Assembly (NCBI GenBank): GCA_964427915.1
Contig: CAYRWA010000058.1
Span: 62,001-126,000, forward strand
DNA length: 64,000 bases
Source: JAGLCW01 sp964427915
GTDB lineage: Bacteria; Caldisericota; Caldisericia; UBA6126
Direction: 5' to 3'
Position numbers and translations under genes: made by a program. The notes beneath the pieces were generated by a model. The model saw nothing but the letters and a program-made list of their open reading frames with translations. It did no database searches and was not told where the DNA came from. Within the stretch, counting starts at the first letter, position 1. Every line of letters begins with the position of its first letter. Shown here piece by piece: positions 35,569 to 43,603 of the stretch.

Positions 35569-36562
35569 GGTAGGGTTCTCCTTTCGTAAATGCGGGAATT
35601 TTTCCTGCCTGCTTAATCAAGTCACACGTTTTTTCTAGCGATAAAGACTGCTTGTGGTTGTATATCTTATAGAGATGTTTTACTGAATCAGGTGTGTAGT
35701 TAATCATGAAGACATTGGCTACATCGCGCAGGGCAATAATTGTAGAGGCATCACCTACCATAGAATGATATGCTGTCGTTATGGGGATCATTGTTTGCGG
35801 TTCATATAAACGCGAACATACCATGGACCGATATACAAGAGAAGGGTTACCCGTGACACTGTTTGCTAGTGGAGTGTTATCAGCAGGTATAAAAAGACCT
35901 ATTCCCCACATATCAAAATGATTTTGGCTTAAAAAAAGGAATTCATTGTAGATATCTGTAATTGTTTGTCCTGGTAAACCAATCAGGAAGCCAGAACCCA
36001 GAATAAAACCCGCTTTTCTGATTGATTGCTGGGCCAAAAGTCGACTCATTAATTCTTGATGAGGGTGATATGACCGATAAAGAATTGGATTCACACTTTC
36101 GTGCTTCATCAAAAAACGGGAAGCTCCAGCTTTTCTAAGCTTGCGATAAGCCGGAGATTCCCGTTCTCCAATCGATAGAGTAATCGCTATATCCGGATAA
36201 TAATGAATGATTTCAGAACAAAGATGCGCAATTGCAGATGTTGTATAGAAAAGATCTTCACCAGATTGCAATACAACCGATCGAATACCATCTTCATATA
36301 TATAGCCAACGATATCTATTATCTCTTCGATTGACAATCGGTATCTGGAAATAGAGTTGTTTGCTGAACGAAGCCCACAATATTGACAGGACTGGGAGCA
36401 AAAATTTGAAAACTCAATAATACCCCGTAGAAAAACTTGTTTTGCATAATACTTTTCTGTTAAAAAGTGACATTGACGAAGTAGCACCTTTTCTTCTATT
36501 GTTTGAGTTGTAGCGTTATCGCGCTGTAAATAGCGAAGGATTGTATCTTTAAAAGTATAAAT
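35507..36562 (-). CDS. hydE: [FeFe] hydrogenase maturation radical SAM enzyme HydE, probable ATT start
   Basis: HydE uses S-adenosylmethionine and a 4Fe-4S cluster (CSQSCQYC) to help build the dithiomethylamine ligand or precursor of the H-cluster. The frame opens before the first standard start (GTG at 36487, giving 326 residues). The extra upstream codons, ILRYLQRDNATTQTIEEKVL, look like the normal HydE N-terminal helix, and family members are about 350 residues. No ATG/GTG/TTG occurs in that stretch, but ATT at 36562 lies 8 bases after GAGG and gives 351 residues. Other motifs: VVLQSGED, LSIGERE, GSGFLIGLPGQT, FIPADNTPL. It overlaps hydG by 14 bp with this start. Confidence 0.9.
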   Translation of the reverse strand: MYTFKDTILRYLQRDNATTQTIEEKVLLRQCHFLTEKYYAKQVFLRGIIEFSNFCSQSCQYCGLRSANNSISRYRLSIEEIIDIVGYIYEDGIRSVVLQSGEDLFYTTSAIAHLCSEIIHYYPDIAITLSIGERESPAYRKLRKAGASRFLMKHESVNPILYRSYHPHQELMSRLLAQQSIRKAGFILGSGFLIGLPGQTITDIYNEFLFLSQNHFDMWGIGLFIPADNTPLANSVTGNPSLVYRSMVCSRLYEPQTMIPITTAYHSMVGDASTIIALRDVANVFMINYTPDSVKHLYKIYNHKQSLSLEKTCDLIKQAGKIPAFTKGEPYRVNHKKHATSHWNTRTNKCR

Positions 36563-38039
36563 CTCGCGTACCTCGTTTCACTTTTTCGTATGCTTGCAAA
36601 AGTTCTTGGACCTCTGTAGCCGGAAAGTTTTCTTTTACATCCAGGATTTCTTTTTGAATAATTTTTTCTCCTGCTGCTTTCGTTTCATTTGATGCAAAAT
36701 CATCAAGCCATTCTCGGAAAGTTAAGATGGCATTGAGTTTACAGAATTGTCCTTCTCGACCACAGCGGAGCAAATTCATAATCTTTTTCCCTGTGCGACC
36801 ACATCGATACCCCGCCGTACAAAATGAAGTTATATGGCCTGTTTCTGCAAGTTCACGAATTACATCGTCCAAGGATCGATCGTCTCCTAAAACAAATTGC
36901 TGTTCTTCTTCCTCTTGACGGAAAGTTTTTTCATAGCCTCCAATTTGTATGTTTGTAGAGGCGTCTCGCTGCGTCATAATAGGGTACATTTCTTTCAGTA
37001 TTGCAGGAGATTCTCGTGCTGTAAGAATTAAACCTGTATAGGGTACAGATAGTCGAACGAGAGTAACAATTTTACGAAAATCCTCATCACTAACTGTATA
37101 GTTGTAATGAATTGACATATCGGTATTGCTTGCGGGTTGCAATCGAGGTACTGAAATTGTGTGTGGTCCGATTCCAAAAACTTCTTCTAATACACGGGAA
37201 TGATGTAGGAGCCCTAAGAGTTCATATCTCCAATCGTACAAGCCAAGGAGTGCCCCTATACCAACATCGTCTACACCAGCTTCTTGCGCTCGATGCATAC
37301 AATACAGTCTCCACTCATAGTTACCCTTTAAAGTATTCTGTGGATGAATGCTTTCATATGTTTTTTGATGGTATGTTTCTTGAAACACCTGGTATGTACC
37401 AATACCAGCCTGTTTTAATAGTGCCAGGTCCTCTATCGACATTGGTGCGGCATTAATATTTACACGTCGTATATTGCCATATCCATGAAGAGTTTTTTCT
37501 TTGACACTATAAATGGCTTTTAAAGATTCAACTATATAGTCTACACTCGATAGTGGATGTTCTCCTACAACACTAATCAATCGTTTATGCCCTATTTTTC
37601 CTGCGAGTACCCTTGTTTCTTCTTTTATCTCATCCATGGTTAGACGTTTTCTATGCATTCCTGAATTGTCTTTCTTGAAACCACAGTACTGGCAATTGTT
37701 AACACATAAATTTGACAAATACAAAGGCGCAAACGTAACAATACGATTGTCGTATACTTTCTTCTTGACTTCTTCTGCTGTATGAAACATCTCGTCCCAT
37801 AGGTCTGGATCTTGTACTCGCATAAGAGTAGCGAGATCTCCAAGCGAAAGTGATTCAATTGCTAATGATTTTTGCAGGATATCACGAACAGAATCGATAG
37901 ATGGGTTGCTTTTGTCAGCTAGTAAAGTCTGAAAGATACCATCTGAAATGAAATGAGCTCCATGTTTGTACTTTTCGATTTGGTGTGGAACTATAACGTT
38001 TTGTATCCATTTTTGAATAGAATGATTATTTGATTGCAT
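36549..38039 (-). CDS. hydG: [FeFe] hydrogenase maturation tyrosine lyase HydG, altered C-terminal cluster motif
   Basis: 496 residues. HydG cleaves tyrosine to give the CO and cyanide ligands of the H-cluster, using two Fe-S clusters. The radical-SAM motif is intact (CVNNCQYC, about 110-117). VFQETYHQKTYESIHP and VGIGALLGLYDWRYE, then GPHTISVPRLQPA, are strongly HydG-like. The auxiliary cluster motif, normally CTACYRxGRTG then Cys, is CTAGYRCGRTG here: Gly410 replaces the second cysteine, while Cys413 and Cys426 are additional and Cys433 is kept. It overlaps the TM1266-type gene by 14 bp. Confidence 0.93.
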   Translation of the reverse strand: MQSNNHSIQKWIQNVIVPHQIEKYKHGAHFISDGIFQTLLADKSNPSIDSVRDILQKSLAIESLSLGDLATLMRVQDPDLWDEMFHTAEEVKKKVYDNRIVTFAPLYLSNLCVNNCQYCGFKKDNSGMHRKRLTMDEIKEETRVLAGKIGHKRLISVVGEHPLSSVDYIVESLKAIYSVKEKTLHGYGNIRRVNINAAPMSIEDLALLKQAGIGTYQVFQETYHQKTYESIHPQNTLKGNYEWRLYCMHRAQEAGVDDVGIGALLGLYDWRYELLGLLHHSRVLEEVFGIGPHTISVPRLQPASNTDMSIHYNYTVSDEDFRKIVTLVRLSVPYTGLILTARESPAILKEMYPIMTQRDASTNIQIGGYEKTFRQEEEEQQFVLGDDRSLDDVIRELAETGHITSFCTAGYRCGRTGKKIMNLLRCGREGQFCKLNAILTFREWLDDFASNETKAAGEKIIQKEILDVKENFPATEVQELLQAYEKVKRGTRDLYF

Positions 38040-38307
38040 TAGAGAACTCCTTTTGATATTGTTTTGCTTTCACTAGGTGTGAAGAAACAGTGACGCACGG
38101 AATCATCCCTAACTTACCTGTTAGAGAACCGATGTCATCGGTTGTACCATCCACCATCAAACAAATCAAATGAAGGTCTCTTTTTTCGTAAGGAATGCCC
38201 ATTCGACCAACAATAATATTGCCAAAGTCAGAAAAAAGGGCGTTCACTTTTTGAACTGATGAATTGCGGTCTTCAATTACAACTGTTACGATACCTACTC
38301 GATACAT
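38026..38307 (-). CDS. TM1266-type putative regulator of the hydrogenase system (copy 1)
   Basis: 93 residues. This small ACT/ferredoxin-like-fold family (TM1266 type) accompanies [FeFe]-hydrogenase maturases. Family motifs are GIVTVVIEDRNSS, NIIVGRMGIPYEKRDLHLI and GKLGMIPCVTVSS. ATG at 38307 has SD GGAGTG ten bases upstream, which is part of a predicted RNA switch. It is coupled to hydG by a 14 bp overlap. Its ligand and mode of action are not established; a regulatory role is the annotators' suggestion. Confidence 0.85.
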   Translation of the reverse strand: MYRVGIVTVVIEDRNSSVQKVNALFSDFGNIIVGRMGIPYEKRDLHLICLMVDGTTDDIGSLTGKLGMIPCVTVSSHLVKAKQYQKEFSNAIK

Positions 38308-38315
38308 AAAAAAAA

Positions 38316-38405
38316 CACTCCTTTGGATCCGGGAGTGGGAAATACAATAATTCTTACATTATTGACTCCCCTGATCGCAGATAGATTCCTTGATCTCAGG
38401 ATCAA
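38316..38405 (-). promoter_or_regulatory. Predicted leader RNA (candidate riboswitch) controlling the hydG-hydE-hydF operon
   Basis: Minus-strand leader. Hairpin A: TTGATC/GATCAA with loop CTGA (38405-38390). Hairpin B: GGGAGT (38370-38365) with ACTCCC (38336-38331), continued by CAATAAT/ATTATTG and an 8-base one-sided bulge. An exclusive alternative pairs CACTCC (38337-38332) with GGAGTG (38321-38316), which is the ribosome-binding site. This is an SD-sequestering on/off layout. I do not recognise a known riboswitch class. It lies between the two TM1266-type genes. Confidence 0.6.
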
Positions 38406-38417
38406 TTTAAATGGGTT

Positions 38418-38423
38418 TTTATA
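38418..38423 (-). promoter_or_regulatory. Candidate -10 element before the leader RNA
   Basis: TATAAA on the minus strand, about 13 bp before the first leader hairpin, so transcription would start at its 5' edge. The -35 match (TGTAGT with 17 bp spacing) is poor. Confidence 0.3.
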
Positions 38424-38440
38424 CAGCTAAAGAACAAAAA

Positions 38441-38737
38441 CTACATACAACTACTACCACATCCGCAGCCGCAACCATCTTCTTTGGGTATTTCTACCAT
38501 GTTAGAAGAAACGGTAATACCATGAATGTTTTTTAATTCTTGTTCAAACGATTTGATTTGGTCTTCCTTAGCATCAATCATAAGAGAAATAAACGATACA
38601 TCACGTTGATCATATGGAACTCCCATACGTCCAACAATAATGTTAGCATGATTTGACAACACTTCGTTAATTTTTGAAGCAGTACATTCACGATTTAAAA
38701 CAACAATACCAACTAAGCCAACGTGTGTATTATCCAT
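38441..38737 (-). CDS. TM1266-type putative regulator with Cys-rich tail (copy 2)
   Basis: 98 residues from ATG at 38737 (AAGGAG upstream). It is a paralogue of the protein encoded just downstream: GIVVLNRECTASKINEVL, NIIVGRMGVPYDQRDVSFI and HGITVSSNMV align with it. It differs by a C-terminal GCGCGCGSSCM tail with four cysteines, which could bind a metal or iron-sulfur cluster. It lies between the nitroreductase gene and the leader RNA. Function is inferred from family only. Confidence 0.82.
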   Translation of the reverse strand: MDNTHVGLVGIVVLNRECTASKINEVLSNHANIIVGRMGVPYDQRDVSFISLMIDAKEDQIKSFEQELKNIHGITVSSNMVEIPKEDGCGCGCGSSCM

Positions 38738-38766
38738 AAAAACTCCTTGTAAATAAAATAGATCTA

Positions 38767-39519
38767 CTAACACTTCCACGACTGGATATATTCCCAGTTT
38801 ACACTGGGAATTTCTGGAGATGATACGTTCCATTCACCAGGTAAACCCCGTTCTTTTGCAGTTAGCTCAAAATGGCATAAGGCAATGCCCATATCAACTT
38901 TCTGTAAATCTAGCAACAATGTTTGAAAACCGAAACCAATAAGACCTTTTTTCCTTTGTAAGAAAAAGTGAAACATGTCACCATCATATAAAATTCTCCA
39001 GGGTTGAAGGTTCATCCCCGAAGGTCCAATTCGTACCATTTCCAAGCAATCTCGATACAGAGGACACACAGAAGGATCAAGGGGAGTATCGGTCGTTTGG
39101 AAAAAGAAAAGTTCATTCCATGGCTTTTTTTGTTTTTTGGGTGGAATGCTGGCAGGATATCCTATAGGAGTAATCATCCCTACAGAAGGATGATTCGTAG
39201 AAGGAACAAGAGATTTAAAATGATGTTGAGGGAAAATACCAGTCCAACAAGTGGCCAGTTCCATTTGAGTACAAGTTAAAACAATACGCTCGAAGTGAAC
39301 ACCAAATAGTACAGAATCAACCTGATTTGAATCTAAGCAAGCAATGATGTAATCGTGATGATACCTGGGAGAATATTCAATGAAAAATTCAAAATGTTCT
39401 GTTTTTTCTGTAAAAAGATACGATTCAAGAGTCTTTTTTGTGGTCGTATCAACTCGTTTAGACTGGTAGTTTCTACAAGAAAAACGTTTTTGAATCGTAT
39501 CTACGACATTGGTTAGCAT
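38767..39519 (-). CDS. Nitroreductase-like flavoprotein (TM1586-type)
   Basis: 250 residues. It resembles the FMN-dependent nitroreductase branch of putative TM1586-type proteins, with a duplicated half-fold: RFSCRNYQSKRV near the N-terminus, ERIVLTCTQMELATCWTG in the middle, RIGPSGMNLQPWRI in the second half and VDMGIALCHFELTA near the end. The substrate is unknown. GGAGG precedes the ATG. It is first in the row leading to the TM1266-type gene, ending about 30 bp before it. Confidence 0.82.
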   Translation of the reverse strand: MLTNVVDTIQKRFSCRNYQSKRVDTTTKKTLESYLFTEKTEHFEFFIEYSPRYHHDYIIACLDSNQVDSVLFGVHFERIVLTCTQMELATCWTGIFPQHHFKSLVPSTNHPSVGMITPIGYPASIPPKKQKKPWNELFFFQTTDTPLDPSVCPLYRDCLEMVRIGPSGMNLQPWRILYDGDMFHFFLQRKKGLIGFGFQTLLLDLQKVDMGIALCHFELTAKERGLPGEWNVSSPEIPSVNWEYIQSWKC

Positions 39520-39594
39520 GTATAATCATTCCTCCAAAAATTAGTTTCCCTTAGTATACCATGGTTTCTCATGAGATAGAGGGATAGGAAAGTA

Positions 39595-39622
39595 GAGGAA
39601 GCATGTCGCAGAATGCTTCCTC
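39595..39622 (-). terminator. Rho-independent terminator after the OsmC gene
   Basis: Perfect 10 bp stem GAGGAAGCAT / ATGCTTCCTC with an 8-base loop, 22 bp after the OsmC stop. The T tract is weak (TACTTTCC) on the minus strand, so efficiency is uncertain. Confidence 0.6.
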
Positions 39623-39643
39623 TTCTATATTTAAGGGAAGATT

Positions 39644-40087
39644 TTATTCAACTTCTACGCTAGCAATTTTGACCTCGGTTGGAAGAGTCATGGTTTTTCC
39701 TACGGGACAACGAGACTCAATGAAATGAGCAAATTCCATTTTCTTTTGATCATCTACATCTGCTTTTAAATGTAGGTGAATACGAACTTCTTTAAAACCG
39801 ACAGGAACCCCAGGTGTACCCTGTAAGAAACCATCCGGGTCAAGATCTCCTTCAATTTCAGCCCAAATACCCTTGAGTTCAATGTTAAATTGTTTGGCAA
39901 AAGCAGCACCAACAATACATTGACAGGAACCTAAGGCACACAAAATTGCCTCCACAGGATTCATTCCCTTATCAGTACCACCCAAGGATGGTGGTTCATC
40001 CATAATAACTTTGAAATTACGTGATTCGTTTTCTACAGTAAAACCTTCTAGTTGTTTTGATACAGCTTTAAATGTTACAGTAGCCAT
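39644..40087 (-). CDS. OsmC/Ohr family protein
   Basis: 147 residues, AAGGAGG before the ATG. OsmC-like proteins are often thiol-dependent peroxidases; the two conserved cysteines are seen in LGSCQCIVGAAFAKQF (about 60) and SRCPVGKTMTL (about 125). DEPPSLGGTDKGMNPVE marks the family. Its role may be detoxification of organic hydroperoxides, but many YhfA-type members have unknown function. Confidence 0.88.
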   Translation of the reverse strand: MATVTFKAVSKQLEGFTVENESRNFKVIMDEPPSLGGTDKGMNPVEAILCALGSCQCIVGAAFAKQFNIELKGIWAEIEGDLDPDGFLQGTPGVPVGFKEVRIHLHLKADVDDQKKMEFAHFIESRCPVGKTMTLPTEVKIASVEVE

Positions 40088-40153
40088 GTAGTCCTCCTTA
40101 ATGTATATAACAAAGTAAACATCAAATAGTAAATTCTAGACTTTCAAAAAAGT

Positions 40154-41263
40154 TCAATAAGTTTTAAAAGGGGTATTTTTTTGCAAATCCAAAAGAAGAG
40201 AAAATGCTTGTATTCCATATTGAATCGTTTTGTCGCTAGGATAAAAATCGGTATGATGTAGACCTACTTCAAGTGAATTTTGCTCACGTGTTCCTAACCA
40301 AAACATAAAACTTGGGTAGTTCGCAGAAAAGTATCCAAAATCCTCTGCAGCCCATATCATATCTGCATGTAATATAGGAAATTTTTCTTGCAATATATCG
40401 CAACTCTTTGTAAAGAGTTCATGATGATTTTGAACAGGTGGACAATGGGAACCTTTCAGTATCGTTCCTTTCACGCCGTGATCGTTTTCTATTGTATGCA
40501 CAATGTACTGGATTTTTCCTAGTACTTCTTCCAGTTTTTCAATTGTTCTCGCACGCGTAGTGATGTACATTCTTGCTTCAGCGGGAATACTGTTTCGTGT
40601 AACACCAGCAACAACTCGTCCTATGCCAAGAAAAGAATCATTTTTTTCTTCTTGCTGGTTCCAAAGAGAATTAAATCGGATACACGCTTTCCATGCATCA
40701 ATCCCTTTTTCAGGGCATGTTATGTGGCCCTGCTTTCCTTGGAATAAAATATCAATTTCTTGCGATGCTGCGAAAAGTGTTGTATCGTTAGATGCAATAC
40801 TACCTATTGGGTATTTATCATGGACATGCAAAGCTAGGCAATTCAGAATAGACCATTGATTCAATATTTTTGTATGAAGCACTTGCTTAGCACCATCACC
40901 TGATTCTTCACCAGGTTGAAACAGAAACAGAATGTTTTTCTTGGGCATTGTATTGATTACTTTTTGTAGTATTCCCCATAGAATGGCCGTATGAACATCG
41001 TGTCCACATAAGTGAGAGGCCTTTATGACGGTAGTATTATCAGTAGACATGGGTAATGCATCAATATCTGCCCTAAGAAGCGTGCAAGGGAAAGATTTTA
41101 AGCCTTCATAGAAAACCAACAAACCTGTTTCAAGTGGTTGGAATACTTTAACAGAATGGATAGAAGAGAGTTCTTGCTGCAAAAGATGGGTTATTTTATT
41201 CTCACGAAAAGCTGGTTCTGGATTACTATGCATCCACTTGCGAAGTTCAGTGGGTGATATCAT
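40154..41263 (-). CDS. dapL: M20 amidohydrolase, probable N-acetyl-LL-diaminopimelate deacetylase
   Basis: 369 residues from ATG at 41263 (AAGGAG upstream; the longer frame starting at 41491 runs into lysA). Metal-binding motifs are LLRADIDALPM, CGHDVHTAI and QPGEESGDGAKQVL; the C-terminal AEDFGYFSANYPS and LHHTDFYPSD regions fit the M20D deacetylase branch. Placed last in a lysine operon with dapH and an aminotransferase, it most likely removes the acetyl group from N-acetyl-LL-diaminopimelate. It overlaps lysA by 17 bp. Confidence 0.85.
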   Translation of the reverse strand: MISPTELRKWMHSNPEPAFRENKITHLLQQELSSIHSVKVFQPLETGLLVFYEGLKSFPCTLLRADIDALPMSTDNTTVIKASHLCGHDVHTAILWGILQKVINTMPKKNILFLFQPGEESGDGAKQVLHTKILNQWSILNCLALHVHDKYPIGSIASNDTTLFAASQEIDILFQGKQGHITCPEKGIDAWKACIRFNSLWNQQEEKNDSFLGIGRVVAGVTRNSIPAEARMYITTRARTIEKLEEVLGKIQYIVHTIENDHGVKGTILKGSHCPPVQNHHELFTKSCDILQEKFPILHADMIWAAEDFGYFSANYPSFMFWLGTREQNSLEVGLHHTDFYPSDKTIQYGIQAFSLLLDLQKNTPFKTY

Positions 41264-42452
41264 AGTGTTCTCCTTGTAGGCACTGCTCCAAAAAACTGGT
41301 GTTCGATTCAGCTTTTCGTATGATCTTCCATTTACCATTTTGCGAAAGAAAAACCTCAGCAGGAAGAGGAAAACCATTGTAGTGATTAGACATGGAAAAT
41401 CCATACGCACCGCTTTGGTGGATAGCAATAAGAGAACCTTGCGCAGGACAATTCTGAACCGTCGATGGAACAAGTATGTCCCCTGTTTCACAAAGACGAC
41501 CCATGATTCGAACAGATTTCTTTTGTGGAATTGGATCTGTTGAACTAAATGAATGATGAGCCTTGTACAAAGAAGGTCGAAGTAAATGATTCATGCCACC
41601 GTCTGTGATACACATTGTTTCCGTTTCCGAATCACGATTTTCACAAGCTCGTACAATATACCAACCAGCTTCACCAATGAGGTAACGTCCAAGCTCACAC
41701 CAAATACAAAAACCGGAAAATAGCGATGAAGCTATTGATTTCATGTGTTTTAGGTCTAGATGGTTCTTTTCAAAATAGGGGATGCCCCATCCTCCACCAA
41801 TGTTAATGTCTGAAAAACCATAGTGCTGTGATAGTTTTGATATGTACGAATAAGCTTTTTCAAAAGAATGTGAGTCAGTGATCTGGGAGCCTATGTGAAT
41901 ATGGAAACCTCGTATTGTTAGACCGTAGTCTTGAGCGGTACGTAAACAGAAATCAATGTCGTTCAGAGAAATCCCAAATTTATGTTGTTTCATGCCAGTC
42001 TTTATGTAGGGGTGAGTAGATACTTCGATCGACGGGTTAATGCGTAAAAATAGAGAAGGTAGAGGAAGATCATGATTACTCTTCAATTGCCCCCACTTTT
42101 GAAGCTCGTAAATGGAATCAATGTTTACATTTTGAATATGTTGTTTGGAAAAAAAAAGCATGTCCTCTTCTGATTTGACATTTCCATTCCATGTCATTTG
42201 ATTAGTGGGTATACCACCAGCTCTAGATGCTTCGAATTCACCTCTGGATATAAAATCTGCACCGATTCCGTATGCCTGGAAGACTGATAATAGAAAGGGA
42301 TTTGCATTTGCTTTCACAGCAAATGTTGGCCGAAAGTCGATGGCAGAAAAAACGTGCAAAACGTCTTCTATGCGAGATTGTATCATAGACTCATGATAGA
42401 GAAAAAAAGGTGTGGTAACTGTTCTGGCAATGGTTTCTAATAGTGATTTCAT
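41247..42452 (-). CDS. lysA: Diaminopimelate decarboxylase
   Basis: 401 residues. LysA decarboxylates meso-diaminopimelate to lysine with pyridoxal phosphate. FAVKANANPFLL holds the PLP lysine (about residue 46). Also present are SRGEFEASRAGG, HIHIGSQITD, the Gly-rich phosphate loop NIGGGWGIPY, and CETGDILVPS with the substrate-site cysteine. It overlaps the aminotransferase gene by 4 bp and the deacetylase gene by 17 bp. Confidence 0.94.
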   Translation of the reverse strand: MKSLLETIARTVTTPFFLYHESMIQSRIEDVLHVFSAIDFRPTFAVKANANPFLLSVFQAYGIGADFISRGEFEASRAGGIPTNQMTWNGNVKSEEDMLFFSKQHIQNVNIDSIYELQKWGQLKSNHDLPLPSLFLRINPSIEVSTHPYIKTGMKQHKFGISLNDIDFCLRTAQDYGLTIRGFHIHIGSQITDSHSFEKAYSYISKLSQHYGFSDINIGGGWGIPYFEKNHLDLKHMKSIASSLFSGFCIWCELGRYLIGEAGWYIVRACENRDSETETMCITDGGMNHLLRPSLYKAHHSFSSTDPIPQKKSVRIMGRLCETGDILVPSTVQNCPAQGSLIAIHQSGAYGFSMSNHYNGFPLPAEVFLSQNGKWKIIRKAESNTSFLEQCLQGEHYDITH

Positions 42453-43603
42453 GAGCTACACTGCTGCAACGTTTTTTGTAAGGGTTGAATCATCAAATTC
42501 CATTCTTCTTGTGTAGTGTTTAAAGGTGGTAATAATCGTATAGTACCATTGTAAGTGACATTTAGAAGAACATGATGATATTCTCGACCAATTCGGACAA
42601 CCTCTTTTGTAGAGTGAATGGGGTCAATACCGATCATAAAACCTTTTTGTCGGTATTCTTTGATGAATTTGCCCAGCATGGAACGAATCATTTCTTGTAC
42701 CTTTGGTTCCATTTTTTGAATATGCGAAATGCAAGACGGTATTTGACAAAGGACTGTTTTTGCTGCTGCAAGCGAAACAGGATTGGGTGCAAATGTAGAA
42801 CCGTGATCCCCGGGTAAAAAATCGTTACGTAATTCTTCAGAGAAAATTGTTGCTCCTAAAGGAAGACCACCTCCAAGACCTTTGCCAACAAGAACAATAT
42901 CTGGTTGTAATCCCCAGTGCTGGAAAGCAAACCACTTTCCAGTTCTACCTAACCCGGATTGGATTTCATCACAAACAAGAAGAATATTGTATAGTTTCTG
43001 GTAGTGCTTTAACTTCTCGGCCATTGAGTCGGATATAATACGAATGCCCCCGGAACCTTGTATAGGCTCAACAAAGATGGCCAATACTTCTTGACCATTT
43101 GCACTCATATAGGTATCAAGGGCTTCTACATCGTTCCACTCAAGAGATTGAATGTTCGGTAAAAGAGATCCAAAACGTTCTTTTACGGGTCCATCTCTAA
43201 GAAGAGATAGAGAGCCAAGCGTTCTTCCATGAAAACTACCGGAGAAGTGAATAATGATATTTTTGGAACATGTCTCTCTTTTCTTTACAATGCGTAAAGC
43301 TGCTTCCGTAGCTTCTGTTCCCGAATTTGTATAAAACAAAGCTCCTTCTACCATTTCAGCAGCTGATAGAAGAATACTTTCAACGGTAGTAGCGTCTTCT
43401 ACGGGGAAGTAGTTGGAAAGATGCATATAGTCGCTTATTCTATTTCGAATGCTTTCTAGAACAGGTTCATAGCTATGTCCTAATAACATGACACCTATGC
43501 CTGAAAACGTATCAACGTAAGATATATCTTCCGAACTTTCAATGACGCATCCCACAGCTTTTTTGACTTGGATAGGAAAAGAGTTGTAAATGGAAATCTT
43601 CAT
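42449..43603 (-). CDS. Class III aminotransferase, probable N-acetyl-LL-diaminopimelate aminotransferase
   Basis: 384 residues, acetylornithine-aminotransferase family. YTNSGTEATEAALRIVKK, SFHGRTLGSLSL, LLVCDEIQSGLGRTG (PLP Asp) and VGKGLGGGLPLGA (Schiff-base lysine) are intact. In this operon, between lysC and lysA, it fits the aminotransferase of the acetylase branch of lysine synthesis. An additional or alternative arginine role (argD) cannot be excluded. Confidence 0.88.
   Translation of the reverse strand: MKISIYNSFPIQVKKAVGCVIESSEDISYVDTFSGIGVMLLGHSYEPVLESIRNRISDYMHLSNYFPVEDATTVESILLSAAEMVEGALFYTNSGTEATEAALRIVKKRETCSKNIIIHFSGSFHGRTLGSLSLLRDGPVKERFGSLLPNIQSLEWNDVEALDTYMSANGQEVLAIFVEPIQGSGGIRIISDSMAEKLKHYQKLYNILLVCDEIQSGLGRTGKWFAFQHWGLQPDIVLVGKGLGGGLPLGATIFSEELRNDFLPGDHGSTFAPNPVSLAAAKTVLCQIPSCISHIQKMEPKVQEMIRSMLGKFIKEYRQKGFMIGIDPIHSTKEVVRIGREYHHVLLNVTYNGTIRLLPPLNTTQEEWNLMIQPLQKTLQQCSS

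Noticed and set aside
38767..38833. Longer start for the second TM1266-type gene, reaching 38833
   Set aside because: The extension overlaps the nitroreductase gene and has no SD, while ATG at 38737 has a clear AAGGAG.
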